64,000 nt of DNA, from contig NZ_CP014327.1 in assembly GCF_000812665.2 (NCBI RefSeq), positions 124,001-188,000 of the forward strand, in the 5' to 3' direction. Origin of the DNA: Falsihalocynthiibacter arcticus (lineage in GTDB: Bacteria > Pseudomonadota > Alphaproteobacteria > Rhodobacterales > Rhodobacteraceae). This document shows positions 26,544 to 35,771 of the stretch, one piece after another. Numbering within the stretch: the first letter of the stretch is position 1; each line of letters begins with the position of its first letter. Both the position numbers and the translations under genes were made by a program. The notes under the pieces are model-generated. The model ran no database searches. It was not told the DNA's origin and saw only the letters and a list, made by a program, of their open reading frames with translations.

Positions 26544-27428
26544 ATGATAGACCCGAAATCACTCACTGCCTTTGCCGCCGTTTTGCGCCACGGAAGTTTT
26601 GAAGCTGCAGCGCATGAGTTGTCGGTCACCCCATCGGCCATTTCTCAACGCATCAAAGGCCTAGAAGAGCGGCTTGGTTCCGTCCTCGTGCAACGCGGCA
26701 CGCCCTGCATTGCGACGGAGGTTGGCGCGCGTTTGCACCGGCATTCCGAGGAGGTTGCGCTGCTTGAAGCGACTTTGGCCAAAGATCTGGACCTCCCAAA
26801 CGCGAGCCCAACGCCGCCCCACATCAAGATCGCGACCAATGCCGACAGCCTCGCGTCGTGGCTTATGCCCGCTTTAGCGGCCAGCGAGGGGGTCATGTAT
26901 GAGTTGATTGTCGACGACCAAGAGCATTCCGCGGAGTGGCTTCGGCGGGGCGAAGTGCAGGCGGCGATCACCTCCCATTCCACCGCCATTCAGGGCAACG
27001 ATTCCGCACCTTTGGGAAGCCTGCGTTACATTGCTTCCGCTAGCCCCGAGTTTATTAAGCGATGGTGTCCGCAGGGCATAACCGATGAAGCGATCCGCAC
27101 AGCTCCTGCGCTTTTGTATAGTCACAAAGATAAGCTGCAGCGGGAATGGGTTCATCGCCAACTCGGTCACAATATCACGACTCAAAACCACAAAATCCCC
27201 TCGGCACGGGGTTTTGTGGATGCCGCATTGTTGGGCATGGGGTGGGGGATGAACCCTGAAGTGTTGATTAGGGATCACCTTACGCAGGGACGTCTGGTCG
27301 CCCTTGATCCCGCGACCCCACTGGATATTCCGTTGTTTTGGCAGGTCAATCGGCGGGTTGCTCCGGCGCTCGCCCCCCTTACAAAAGCGGTAAAATTGGC
27401 AGCGACCAAATCCCTCCTTCCGCCATAG
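26544..27428 (+). CDS. argP: LysR regulator of the ArgP/LysG type
   Basis: A 294-residue LysR-family protein. The winged HTH is in residues 2-60 (FAAVLRHGSFEAAAHELSVT, SAISQRIKGLEERLG), followed by a periplasmic-binding-like effector domain with IKIATNADSLASWLMPAL, a segment well kept in ArgP. It should activate the divergent LysE/ArgO exporter in response to basic amino acids. The ATG at 26544 is chosen over a TTG at 26538 because AAGAG lies at a better distance. It is convergent with yebC. Confidence 0.88.
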   Translation: MIDPKSLTAFAAVLRHGSFEAAAHELSVTPSAISQRIKGLEERLGSVLVQRGTPCIATEVGARLHRHSEEVALLEATLAKDLDLPNASPTPPHIKIATNADSLASWLMPALAASEGVMYELIVDDQEHSAEWLRRGEVQAAITSHSTAIQGNDSAPLGSLRYIASASPEFIKRWCPQGITDEAIRTAPALLYSHKDKLQREWVHRQLGHNITTQNHKIPSARGFVDAALLGMGWGMNPEVLIRDHLTQGRLVALDPATPLDIPLFWQVNRRVAPALAPLTKAVKLAATKSLLPP

Positions 27429-27460
27429 AAAAAGGCCGCATGGGTTTCCCCAGCGGCCTT
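27429..27460 (-). terminator. intrinsic terminator after yebC
   Basis: AAGGCCGC at 27432-27439 pairs with GCGGCCTT at 27453-27460, extended inside by TGGG/CCCA. Read on the minus strand the stem is followed by TTTTTC. It lies 24 bp past the yebC stop. On the plus strand the stem is followed by A residues, so it serves the minus strand. Confidence 0.75.
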
Positions 27461-27483
27461 AAAAACAGATCGAACTGATGCGT

Positions 27484-28224
27484 TTAAAGCTGGCTCATGA
27501 CCTCGTCGCTCGCTTCAAAATTCGTTGTTACGCGCTGAACATCGTCATCATCTTCGAGGGCATCGACAAGCTTCATCAACTTTTCCATGCCTTCAAGATC
27601 AAGCTCGGTTGTCATCGTTGGCTTCCAAATAAGTTTAGCCGTCACGTTTTCACCAAGTTCCGCCTCAAGCGCGGTTGAAACTGCGTTCAAATCCGTATCC
27701 AGACAGTAAATCACGTGCTCCTCTTCGGAGCTTTCAACATCATCGGCACCAGCCTCAATCGCGGCCATCAAAACCGTGTCTGCATCACCGGCGCTGACGT
27801 CGTAAACAATCTCGCCTGTGCGATCAAACATGAAGCTAACCGAGCCTGTTTCGCCAAGATTGCCACCGCTTTTGGTAAACGTGGAGCGCACATTGGAGGC
27901 TGTTCGGTTGCGATTATCGGTCATCGCTTCGACAATCACCGCAACCCCGTTTACGCCATAGCCTTCATAGCGAATTTCTTCGTATTCATCGCCATCGCCC
28001 GCCGTGGATTTCTTAATCGCGCGATCAATCACATCCTTTGGAACGGATTGGGATTTGGCCTCTTTTACGGCCATCCGCAAACGTGGGTTTTTTTCAGGAT
28101 CCGGGTCGCCCATTTTCGCGGCAACGGTGATCTCTTTGGAAAGTTTTGAAAACAGCTTTGATCGGATCGCGTCTTGGCGTCCTTTACGGTGCTGAATATT
28201 CGCCCATTTTGAATGGCCTGCCAT
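27484..28224 (-). CDS. YebC/PmpR family protein
   Basis: A 246-residue protein of the YebC family, starting [19 protein letters not shown], its near-invariant N terminus. It continues through [34 protein letters not shown] and [16 protein letters not shown]. Long annotated as a transcriptional regulator, the family has more recently been linked to ribosome stalling at proline-rich motifs. It is cytosolic. A GAGGCACC site precedes the ATG. It stands alone, with its own terminator downstream. Confidence 0.95.
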   Translation of the reverse strand: MAGHSKWANIQHRKGRQDAIRSKLFSKLSKEITVAAKMGDPDPEKNPRLRMAVKEAKSQSVPKDVIDRAIKKSTAGDGDEYEEIRYEGYGVNGVAVIVEAMTDNRNRTASNVRSTFTKSGGNLGETGSVSFMFDRTGEIVYDVSAGDADTVLMAAIEAGADDVESSEEEHVIYCLDTDLNAVSTALEAELGENVTAKLIWKPTMTTELDLEGMEKLMKLVDALEDDDDVQRVTTNFEASDEVMSQL

Positions 28225-28307
28225 TGGTGCCTCTTAGGTTCAATCTCTGTTGGATGCGCTTATAGAACAGCGCTCGGGTGCATTTCAAGTGCGCGCGGGG
28301 AATTCCC

Positions 28308-30086
28308 TTACAGCGGCCAAAGTAGCGGAATGATTGCAGAGGCCAAAATACCGATGGATAGGTTGAGAGGAATCCCGACCCGCAGAAAATCCGAGAACTT
28401 ATACCCGCCTGGTCCGTAAACCAGCATGTTGGTTTGATAGCCGATTGGCGTCGCAAAACTCGCCGAGGCGGCGACCATCACGGCAACGACCAAGGGGCGC
28501 GGATCTACACCCAACGCCGACGCAAGGCCGATGGCAATGGGCGTGACCACCACGGCCACAGCATTGTTGGACACGAGTTCAGTGAGCACGGACGTCAGAA
28601 GATAAATCGCCCAAACGATCATGAAAGGGGGTAGTTTTGCGAGCCCCGGAGCCACGCCATTAACGATCAATTCCACAGCCCCAGAGGCCTCAAGCGCGGC
28701 CCCAATCGCGAGCATCGAAAAGATCAAAGCAAGAAGGCGGCCGTCGACAAATCCGAAGGCTTCATCCGCGTCGATACAGCGTGTCAAAAGCACCGTAGCC
28801 ACCGCAAGAATTGACAGCAGAAAAATTGGCGCAACACCAAAAGCGGCAAGGGCCACAATCCCGACAAGTGCCGCCATGGCAACAGGTGCATGCCCACGAC
28901 GAAACGCACGCTCGGACGGATGCGACACATCTGCGAGCGCCATATCCGAGACCAAACGGGCCACATCCGAAGGCGCGCCCTCAAGAAGTAACGTGTCCCC
29001 CACACGCACCACGAGGTTTTCCAACTGACGACCGATATTTTGGTTCCGGCGGTGAACGGCAAGCGTATAAACACCATACCGCCGCCGCAAACGCATCGCG
29101 CCTAACGAGCGGCCCACCATCTTACAATCCGGCGTAATCAGCACCTCAACTGTGCTGGTTTCGACCGAGGAAAGCTGGTCCACCCGCTTGAGGGATTTGT
29201 TGCGCTGCAAAGACAAAAGCTCCTGCATCTCCGTACGCAAAACGACCCGGTCACCCGTCTGAAGCACGACTTCGGCCATATTCCCCCGCAGCGAGATATC
29301 GCCGCGCAGAACGTCGATCAGCCGCACACCGTCGCGTTTAAAGAGTTGAACGCCCGACACTTCACGGCCAATCAGGTCGCTGTCGGGCGGGATCGCCGCC
29401 TCGCTAAAAAACTTTTTCTTGGATTTATCCGAGAGGAGAGATGCCATGCTATCGCGATCGGGAAGCAGTCTTGGCGCAATAAACCGTAGGTAAATCATGC
29501 CCCATGCCACCAAGACGATGCCCAGTGGCGTGACCTCAAAAATCGAAAACGCCTGTATCCCGTTGGCGCGCGCAACTCCGTCCACCAAAAGGTTGGTTGA
29601 TGTCCCAATCAAGGTTAACGTCCCGCCCAAAATCGCGCCATAGGACAAAGGGATAAGTAGCTTGGACGCCGAAACTCCTAGTTTCTTGGCCAATTGTACA
29701 AAGACTGGAATCATCACCACGACAACGGGCGTGTTCGACACGAAGGCCGATGCCACGACGACAAATGCCATCATCGCGCCAATGGCCATTGCGGGGTGGG
29801 TTTGAACGTTGCGCTCGGCCCTTTGGGTAAACCATTCGAGCGCGCCCGTGCGTACCAAAGCGCCCATCACGACGAACATCGCCGCAATCGTCCATGGGGC
29901 GGGATTTGACAACACTTCCAAGGCTTTGTCGTATGGCAAAACGCCAAGGGCCAGCAAAACTGCGACCCCCGCGATGGCGACCACCTCGGTTGGGTAGTAT
30001 TCCCGCAAAAACAGAATAAACATGATAGCAACCACGGCCAAAGTCACAATGGCTTGGCCAAATTGCGAAAACTCAAACAACATCAT
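28308..30086 (-). CDS. SLC13 (DASS) family permease with TrkA-C domains
   Basis: A 592-residue membrane protein. Two sets of membrane helices (residues about 10-200 and 400-592) flank a cytosolic pair of TrkA-C/RCK-C domains (about 210-390; GREVSGVQLFKRDGVRLIDV and VGRSLGAMRLRRRYGVYTLA). The substrate-binding hairpin motifs SNTPVVVVMIP, GTLTLIGTSTNLLVDG and SNNAVAVVVTPIAIG are those of the divalent anion:Na+ symporter superfamily. It probably carries sulfate or a dicarboxylate. It starts with two adjacent ATGs, the second overlapping the stop of the upstream EamA gene. Confidence 0.88.
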   Translation of the reverse strand: MMLFEFSQFGQAIVTLAVVAIMFILFLREYYPTEVVAIAGVAVLLALGVLPYDKALEVLSNPAPWTIAAMFVVMGALVRTGALEWFTQRAERNVQTHPAMAIGAMMAFVVVASAFVSNTPVVVVMIPVFVQLAKKLGVSASKLLIPLSYGAILGGTLTLIGTSTNLLVDGVARANGIQAFSIFEVTPLGIVLVAWGMIYLRFIAPRLLPDRDSMASLLSDKSKKKFFSEAAIPPDSDLIGREVSGVQLFKRDGVRLIDVLRGDISLRGNMAEVVLQTGDRVVLRTEMQELLSLQRNKSLKRVDQLSSVETSTVEVLITPDCKMVGRSLGAMRLRRRYGVYTLAVHRRNQNIGRQLENLVVRVGDTLLLEGAPSDVARLVSDMALADVSHPSERAFRRGHAPVAMAALVGIVALAAFGVAPIFLLSILAVATVLLTRCIDADEAFGFVDGRLLALIFSMLAIGAALEASGAVELIVNGVAPGLAKLPPFMIVWAIYLLTSVLTELVSNNAVAVVVTPIAIGLASALGVDPRPLVVAVMVAASASFATPIGYQTNMLVYGPGGYKFSDFLRVGIPLNLSIGILASAIIPLLWPL

Positions 30087-31033
30087 AGGTTTGCAGACCT
30101 TATTCTAGTCGCACCATCTTTTACCAAAGGTGCGGTTTGTTCAAGCGCCGGTTTGGCGCGCGGTTGTACGAGGAAAACCCCTACAAACATCAGAGACAGG
30201 GCGAGCCAAATGTAAACGGAATAGGTTTCGTTGAGGAAGAGAATTGACCACAGCAACCCAAATCCGGTCACGAGGTAGGCCACTTGCGCGGCGAAAACGG
30301 ACCCTGCCCTGCCGACAAGCCAAACATACCCCCCGTAAACGACCGCATGGATAACCGCGCTAAAAACAACGGCAAAATGCGGCCAGCCCATTGGCTCAAA
30401 GGGCGATATCCACTGCCCTGTGAGCAAGGCCAATGGCAATGCTAAGATCGTGCCAATGGTGAAAGCCCCCAAAAGAACCCGAATAGGGCCCACGCCCAAT
30501 GTGCCAACTTTGGCCACAACATTCGCCTCGATTGCGTAGCAAAATGGCCCGATAAGCGCCAAGGGGATAAAGACCACCATCGCGCGCTCAGGCAGGGAGG
30601 CTTCTGGGGCCACGATGAACCCCACCGCCACAAGACCAAGTGCAAGGCCAAAAAAGCGCTTCCAGCTAAAGGTGTCTTGACCCATTAGGAGTGCAATTGG
30701 GAAAACCAGCATCGGCACAGATGACATGATGAGCGCCATGATGCCGGCAGGAAGATACTTCATCGACAACATGGAAAAAAAGCCTGGAATGAGCGTTCCA
30801 GCCAAGCCAACGAAGGTATAAAGCGCCAGATGACGGCGGGTGAGGGGCAGCTTTTTACCTTGTACGAGCGTATAACTGCCCAAGAGCAAAGCTCCGATCA
30901 GCAATTGCCAAAACAAAACGCCAAACGGCTGCAAGCCTTGCGTCACATAGTATTTTGAGATCGGAATCGTTGCGCCCCAACCTGCCCCCATAACGAGCAA
31001 TGCGGCGACCAAGAAAAGACGATCTGATTTCAT
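30083..31033 (-). CDS. EamA/DMT family transporter
   Basis: A 316-residue transporter with ten predicted helices in two EamA halves. GAGWGATIPISKYYVTQGLQ is the typical first helix, and GIMALIMSSVPMLVFPIALL closes the first half. It overlaps the SLC13 gene by 4 bp and lies 3 bp after the phosphoesterase gene stop. It is therefore in the middle of a tightly packed operon running mgtE, 5-FCL, phosphoesterase, EamA, SLC13. Substrate unknown. Confidence 0.85.
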   Translation of the reverse strand: MKSDRLFLVAALLVMGAGWGATIPISKYYVTQGLQPFGVLFWQLLIGALLLGSYTLVQGKKLPLTRRHLALYTFVGLAGTLIPGFFSMLSMKYLPAGIMALIMSSVPMLVFPIALLMGQDTFSWKRFFGLALGLVAVGFIVAPEASLPERAMVVFIPLALIGPFCYAIEANVVAKVGTLGVGPIRVLLGAFTIGTILALPLALLTGQWISPFEPMGWPHFAVVFSAVIHAVVYGGYVWLVGRAGSVFAAQVAYLVTGFGLLWSILFLNETYSVYIWLALSLMFVGVFLVQPRAKPALEQTAPLVKDGATRIRSANL

Positions 31034-31036
31034 GTG

Positions 31037-31855
31037 TTAGGACGGTGGCGAGGAAGGCTGAAGCCGCCCACCCTCACGGATCATAGACACCGTTTTCGCT
31101 TTTCCCGTCTGATCATCTGTCTCGACAAATAGTCCAGAGAGCGTGGCTTCGCCCGCAGCAGGGGTGAAGCGCCCCTTGCCCATTCCCGTAACAAACCGGC
31201 GCATCGGCTCGCCTTTGTCCATCCCGATAACGGAATTATAATCACCGCACATGCCCGCGTCCGCCTGAAAGGCCGTGCCGCCATCAAGGATTTGGGCGTC
31301 CCCCGTTGGGATATGGGTATGCGTGCCGACAACCATACTCGCGCGACCATCACACCAGTGGCCCATGCCCATTTTTTCTGAGGTCGCTTCGCAATGCATA
31401 TCGACCAAAATCGCCTGAGCTTGTCCGCCCAAAGGATATTTTTTCAACACGGTTTCGACTGCGGAAAACGGATCATCAAAAGCGCGTTTCATGAAAACTT
31501 GCCCCAACACTTGGGTCACAAGAATTTTGCGGCCTCGCCCACCATCGAAAAGGCGCGCGCCACTGCCTGGCGCGGCTTTTGAGAAATTCAATGGCCGGAT
31601 GATGCGGGGCTCTTTTTCGATATAGGTCAGCATGTCACGTTGATCAAAGGAGTGGTCACCAAGGGTGATGCAATCGGCCCCTGCGTCCAAAATACCCTTC
31701 GCATGATCCGGCGAAAGCCCCGCGCCGGAGGTTGCATTTTCCCCGTTTACGACGACGAAATCCAGACGCCACGCTTCGCGCAGAGCCTTCAGACGTTCAG
31801 TAATTGCATTGCGGCCAGCGCGGCCAACGACGTCGCCTAGGAAAAGTATTCTCAT
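31037..31855 (-). CDS. TIGR00282 family metallophosphoesterase (YmdB-like)
   Basis: A 272-residue dinuclear metallophosphoesterase. MRILFLGDVVGRAGRNAI holds the first metal-binding aspartate, VVNGENATSGAG the GNHE-like asparagine and glutamate, and GDHSFDQRDML, DMHCEATSEK and VVGTHTHIPTGDAQIL the remaining histidine ligands. YmdB of Bacillus degrades 2',3'-cyclic nucleotides and affects sporulation and RNA turnover; the role in Alphaproteobacteria is unknown. It follows 5-formyl-THF cyclo-ligase by 59 bp, a common order. Confidence 0.92.
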   Translation of the reverse strand: MRILFLGDVVGRAGRNAITERLKALREAWRLDFVVVNGENATSGAGLSPDHAKGILDAGADCITLGDHSFDQRDMLTYIEKEPRIIRPLNFSKAAPGSGARLFDGGRGRKILVTQVLGQVFMKRAFDDPFSAVETVLKKYPLGGQAQAILVDMHCEATSEKMGMGHWCDGRASMVVGTHTHIPTGDAQILDGGTAFQADAGMCGDYNSVIGMDKGEPMRRFVTGMGKGRFTPAAGEATLSGLFVETDDQTGKAKTVSMIREGGRLQPSSPPS

Positions 31856-31914
31856 GGTGTCTGGTTAATCCCTTGGGAAAGCCCGTGCAATGGGGATTTC
31901 ACCCCAAGCAAGCC

Positions 31915-32469
31915 TTAGCGGGAAAAGGTCCGAGTTTTGGCCTCAGTAACGATGAAATCAAGGGGTTGATCGGTGGCTTCAAGTGGCAATTCATCGGCGT
32001 GCTGTGCTTCAAAGGCCAAACCGATGGCCACCACGTGACGCGATCTGCGCAAGTCTTGCAATGTGCGGTCATAAAAGCCACCGCCATATCCCAACCTGTT
32101 ACCCGCATCGTCAAAAGCCACCAAAGGGACAATCAAAACATCAGGGGTAACATAGGTAATATTCTGCGGAATACGCGCACCAAACGCACCTTCAACCATC
32201 GCCATATCCGCCGTCCAAAGCGCGAACTTCAGGGCGGTTCCTGCGCTTTGGATCACCGGAACACAGACTTGCCCGGAATGCGCCTCCATAGCTGCAAGCG
32301 GGCTTATCTCTGTACGCATAGGCACATATGCAGCGAGTGTTTTCTTGCGATATGGCGCAAGCACCTCAGTCAAACGCGTTACTGGCGTAGAGTTCACAGC
32401 ATCAAACGCTAGTTTTCGGCGCGCGAAGGCGTCCTTCCGAGCTTGGGACTTTCGAGCAGCTAAATCCAC
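31915..32469 (-). CDS. 5-formyltetrahydrofolate cyclo-ligase
   Basis: A 184-residue enzyme that converts 5-formyl-THF to 5,10-methenyl-THF using ATP. The family pattern is clear: KSQARKDAFARRKLAF at the N terminus, then VPLVAFDDAGNRLGYGGGFYDRTL, the nucleotide/folate-binding core, and IGLAFEAQH near the end. It starts with GTG at 32469, sharing one base with the mgtE stop (TAGTG). In many bacteria 6S RNA precedes this gene, but here there is no room for it. Confidence 0.93.
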   Translation of the reverse strand: MDLAARKSQARKDAFARRKLAFDAVNSTPVTRLTEVLAPYRKKTLAAYVPMRTEISPLAAMEAHSGQVCVPVIQSAGTALKFALWTADMAMVEGAFGARIPQNITYVTPDVLIVPLVAFDDAGNRLGYGGGFYDRTLQDLRRSRHVVAIGLAFEAQHADELPLEATDQPLDFIVTEAKTRTFSR

Positions 32470-33851
32470 TATACCAAGACCAAAGTTGCCAAACCTAGGA
32501 AGGCAAAAAAGCCAACCATATCCGTCACCGTCATCACGAAAGTTCCCGAAGCAAGAGCAGGGTCAACACCCATTTTATCAAGGATAACGGGCGCCCCAAC
32601 ACCCACAAAACCCGCCACAAACAGGTTAATCACAATCGCCACGGCAAGCACCGCTCCCAGTGCCGCACTGCCATACCAAAAGAAGCCAAACGCCCCGAGC
32701 GCGGCCGCGAATAACAAACCGTTCACCAACCCGACGAGGGCTTCGCGTCGGATAACCCGCCACATATTGCGCGATGTAAGGTCTTTTGTCGCCAGCGCAC
32801 GTACCGTCACGGTCAGGGATTGCGTCCCTGCGTTGCCACCCATCGAGGCAATGATGGGCATTAAGGCGGCCAAAACGACCAGCTGCGAAATGGTGGACTC
32901 AAACTGAACAATCACACGAGACGCCAAGATAGCCGTACAGAGGTTGACGGCCAGCCAAGGAAAACGTTGTTTGGCGGTTTCCCAAAGACGGTCGGAAATG
33001 CTCCCGTCCCCTGCCCCCGCAAGGCGCATGATGTCTTCTTCGTGCTCCTCATCCAGAACTATCATTGCGTCATCTATGGTAATCACCCCCACCAAACGCC
33101 CCGAGTCATCGACAACAGGCGCGGAAATCAGGTGATACTGGTTGAAAGCATAGGCGACGTCGGCTTCGGGTTGAGTGGCTGGAATTGTGCGAAAACTTTC
33201 CTCGCACAAAGCCTTCAATTTCACATTTCGGGCCGAGCCCAACAATTTGCCCAAAGTCACATATCCCACGGGGCGCATCATCGGATCCACAAGGATCATA
33301 TGATAGAACTGCTCGGGCAATTCAGGATCTTGACGAATGTAGTCAATAGCTTCGCCGACGGTCCAATGCTCTGGGCCCGCCACGACTTCGCGCTGCATCA
33401 AGCGGCCCGCGCTTTCGCTTGGATAGTTCAGGGAGTGTTCAACGGCGACACGATCACGGTCACCCAAAGCCTGCAAAATGGCGTCACGTTGAGGTGCTTC
33501 TAGGTCTTCGAGGAGGTCAACAACATCGTCACTCTCAAGGTCGCGAATGGCATAGGCCAAAGTTGCGGGTTCGAGTGCATGGATGACTTCTTCGCGCAAA
33601 CCCTCGTCGAGTTCGGAAAGAACGTCGCCGTCCATTCCCGCCCCCCAAAGAGCTAGCAATTTACGCCGTGAACTCGCCCCGATCTGCTCCAAAAGGTCGG
33701 CCACGTCGGCCGCATGCAACGGCTTCAAAAGGGCCGTCAATCCAAGAGTATCATCCAAGCGAACTACCGCTAAAACACGCTCAATAAGCGACGAGTCGAG
33801 TTCATAAGAATCGTCGTCTGACATCTCTGGTCTGATAAAATCGTCGCTCAT
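32469..33851 (-). CDS. mgtE: magnesium transporter MgtE
   Basis: A 460-residue Mg2+ channel/transporter. The N-terminal superhelical MgtE domain (about 20-140; LKPLHAADVADLLEQI, LEPATLAYAIRDLESDDVVD) is followed by two CBS domains (about 145-270) that sense magnesium. Five C-terminal membrane helices (280-460) carry MGGNAGTQSLTVTVRALA and NLFVAGFVGVGAPVILDKMG. The ATG at 33851 follows AAGGAAGCGAT; an upstream start at 33887 lacks one. It is first in an operon with 5-FCL and divergent from guaD. Confidence 0.95.
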   Translation of the reverse strand: MSDDFIRPEMSDDDSYELDSSLIERVLAVVRLDDTLGLTALLKPLHAADVADLLEQIGASSRRKLLALWGAGMDGDVLSELDEGLREEVIHALEPATLAYAIRDLESDDVVDLLEDLEAPQRDAILQALGDRDRVAVEHSLNYPSESAGRLMQREVVAGPEHWTVGEAIDYIRQDPELPEQFYHMILVDPMMRPVGYVTLGKLLGSARNVKLKALCEESFRTIPATQPEADVAYAFNQYHLISAPVVDDSGRLVGVITIDDAMIVLDEEHEEDIMRLAGAGDGSISDRLWETAKQRFPWLAVNLCTAILASRVIVQFESTISQLVVLAALMPIIASMGGNAGTQSLTVTVRALATKDLTSRNMWRVIRREALVGLVNGLLFAAALGAFGFFWYGSAALGAVLAVAIVINLFVAGFVGVGAPVILDKMGVDPALASGTFVMTVTDMVGFFAFLGLATLVLV

Positions 33852-33958
33852 ATCGCTTCCTTCACAAGTCATGGGCACCATAGGCATGGCAATTCAAAAG
33901 CAGAAGAGGGAAAGGTGATTTACCTCAGAATTTAGCGCGCCTATTCTGGGGCCAACAC

Positions 33959-35260
33959 ATGCATTGGAGCAACATCGTGGACCTACTCTTAGGACAAGTA
34001 CTTTCGTTCAAAAGCAACCCTTTTGAGCACCCCTTTGAGGAAGCCGCGCGGCATATCTTTAAGGGCGCAATCGTCATTGAAAACGGAAAAATCGCCGCCG
34101 TGGGCGACGCCGCTGATTTGCTCAAAACCCATCCTACGGCCCGCGTCACCGATTATGGCGAGCGGCTATTGACGGCGGGATTCGTTGACGCCCACGTCCA
34201 CTACCCTCAAACGGCCATCATCGCAAGTTGGGGCAAACGCCTTATTGATTGGCTGAACACCTACACCTTTCCCGAAGAAACACGTTTTTTTGATGCGGAG
34301 TATGCACAGGAAATTTCGAACCGCTATCTTGACCTCGTTTTGGCCAATGGCACCACCACGGTCGCGAGTTATTGCACCATCCATCCCGAAAGCGTCAACG
34401 CCATATTCACAGCCGCCGCCGAGCGAGATATGCGCATTGTGGCGGGAAAAACCTGCATGGATCGCAACGCGCCTGACGGGCTGCGCGACACGGTGCAGTC
34501 GGCCTATGATGACAGCAAAGCCTTACTTGAGAAGTGGCACGGTGTGGGGCGCGCAGGCTATGCTATCACGCCACGATTTTCGCCGACCTCAACGCCGGAA
34601 CAACTCCAAGCCTTGGGCGCATTATGGGCTGAGTACCCAGACGTTTTGATGCAAACCCACCTCTCGGAACAAGTTGACGAAATCGAATGGGTAAAGAGCT
34701 TATCCCCTGACGCGCGCGATTACCTCGATACATATGAGAGTTGCGGATTATTAGGAAAAGGCGGCCTTTACGGCCATGCAATCTACCTAACCGATCGCGA
34801 GAAAGACCGCCTCAAAGAGGTTGATGCAAGCTTGATCCATTGCCCAACATCCAACACGTTTATTGGGTCGGGTCTCTTTGATATGGCGGGCTTGATGGCC
34901 GACGGGCACCGCATCGGCCTCGCAACGGACACGGGCGGCGGCTCAAACTTTTCCATGCTGCGCACCATGGCCGCCGCTTATGAAGTCGGACAGCTTCGCG
35001 GCACACCCCTGCACGCCGCCCAACTCTACTGGCTGGCCACCCAAGGCGCCGCGCGCGCGCTGCATTTAGACGATAAAATCGGCAATATCTCGGTGGGAAT
35101 GGAGGCGGATATTATCGCGCTCAACATGTCCTCAACCCCCGCCATTGCCCAACGGACACAACACGCCGAAGACATCTGGGAGGCCCTCTTTGCCACCATC
35201 ATGATGGGCGATGATCGCGCAATCGACGCCACATGGGTTGGCGGTAAACTTCTGTGTTAA
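33959..35260 (+). CDS. guaD: guanine deaminase
   Basis: A 433-residue amidohydrolase converting guanine to xanthine. The metal-binding opening is AGFVDAHVHYPQTAI and the PGLVD-type entry is intact. MQTHLSEQVDEIEWV and HCPTSNTFIGSGLFDM, followed by GLATDTGGGSNFSML, supply the later ligands and the guanine-deaminase pattern. A GTG at 33977 with GGAG seven bases upstream may be the true start, since many homologues begin close to LLLGQ. The ATG at 33959 is kept because it is the first standard codon. It is divergent from mgtE and overlaps the CAP gene by 4 bp, tail to tail. Confidence 0.93.
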   Translation: MHWSNIVDLLLGQVLSFKSNPFEHPFEEAARHIFKGAIVIENGKIAAVGDAADLLKTHPTARVTDYGERLLTAGFVDAHVHYPQTAIIASWGKRLIDWLNTYTFPEETRFFDAEYAQEISNRYLDLVLANGTTTVASYCTIHPESVNAIFTAAAERDMRIVAGKTCMDRNAPDGLRDTVQSAYDDSKALLEKWHGVGRAGYAITPRFSPTSTPEQLQALGALWAEYPDVLMQTHLSEQVDEIEWVKSLSPDARDYLDTYESCGLLGKGGLYGHAIYLTDREKDRLKEVDASLIHCPTSNTFIGSGLFDMAGLMADGHRIGLATDTGGGSNFSMLRTMAAAYEVGQLRGTPLHAAQLYWLATQGAARALHLDDKIGNISVGMEADIIALNMSSTPAIAQRTQHAEDIWEALFATIMMGDDRAIDATWVGGKLLC

Positions 35261-35724
35261 CAGGGACTTGCCAAAACCAAAGTCCAATACCCGTTCGCTC
35301 CGTAAATCCCATACTCCGTGGCTTTGCGGTTTTGGATGTTGTTTCGGTGGTCCGTGGACTTCATCCACAGATCAAACGCGCCTTCCAGTCCTTTTGACGT
35401 TTTGGCGATGTTTTCAGCAAAGAAGCATCCCTTGTAGCCCTGCGCCCGCATTCGGTCGCGACTGTTGCTACCATTACTCCCTTTGTGGGAGAGCGTGGCC
35501 ATTTCAATCATGTCCAACGTCTGGGCTTGGGCTGCCTTTTTCAGGCGCGGATTTTTCGTGACGTTGGGTAACCCCTTGGCCTTGCGTGCCTCATAAAGCA
35601 AGCTATCAGCATTCACGATCGCCGGACTTTTAGTACCCGTTGCAGTGGGCGGTACTGGAGCTTGGTTTATGGAGGTCGAACAAGCCGAGAGCGCTAAAAC
35701 GACGCAATATAAAAGGACCTTCAT
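35257..35724 (-). CDS. CAP/SCP domain lipoprotein
   Basis: A 155-residue lipoprotein. MKVLLYCVVLALSACSTS is a type II signal with lipobox LSAC. The CAP (SCP/PR1) domain shows AAQAQTLDMIEMATLSHKG (histidine), FFAENIAKTSKGL (glutamate), MKSTDHRNNIQNRKATEYGI (the second histidine) and WTLVLASPC. Extracellular CAP proteins are common; a biochemical role is rarely known. GGGAG eight bases before the ATG at 35724 sets the start. It lies between two purine deaminases but no functional tie is evident. Confidence 0.88.
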   Translation of the reverse strand: MKVLLYCVVLALSACSTSINQAPVPPTATGTKSPAIVNADSLLYEARKAKGLPNVTKNPRLKKAAQAQTLDMIEMATLSHKGSNGSNSRDRMRAQGYKGCFFAENIAKTSKGLEGAFDLWMKSTDHRNNIQNRKATEYGIYGANGYWTLVLASPC

Positions 35725-35771
35725 CGCAACTACTCCCTTGAGGAAAGGGCAGACTAACATAACGCGCGGCG

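Noticed and set aside
31856-31914. Place for a 6S RNA near 5-formyl-THF cyclo-ligase
   Set aside because: 6S RNA often precedes this gene, but mgtE abuts it directly upstream and the 59-bp gap downstream is too small.
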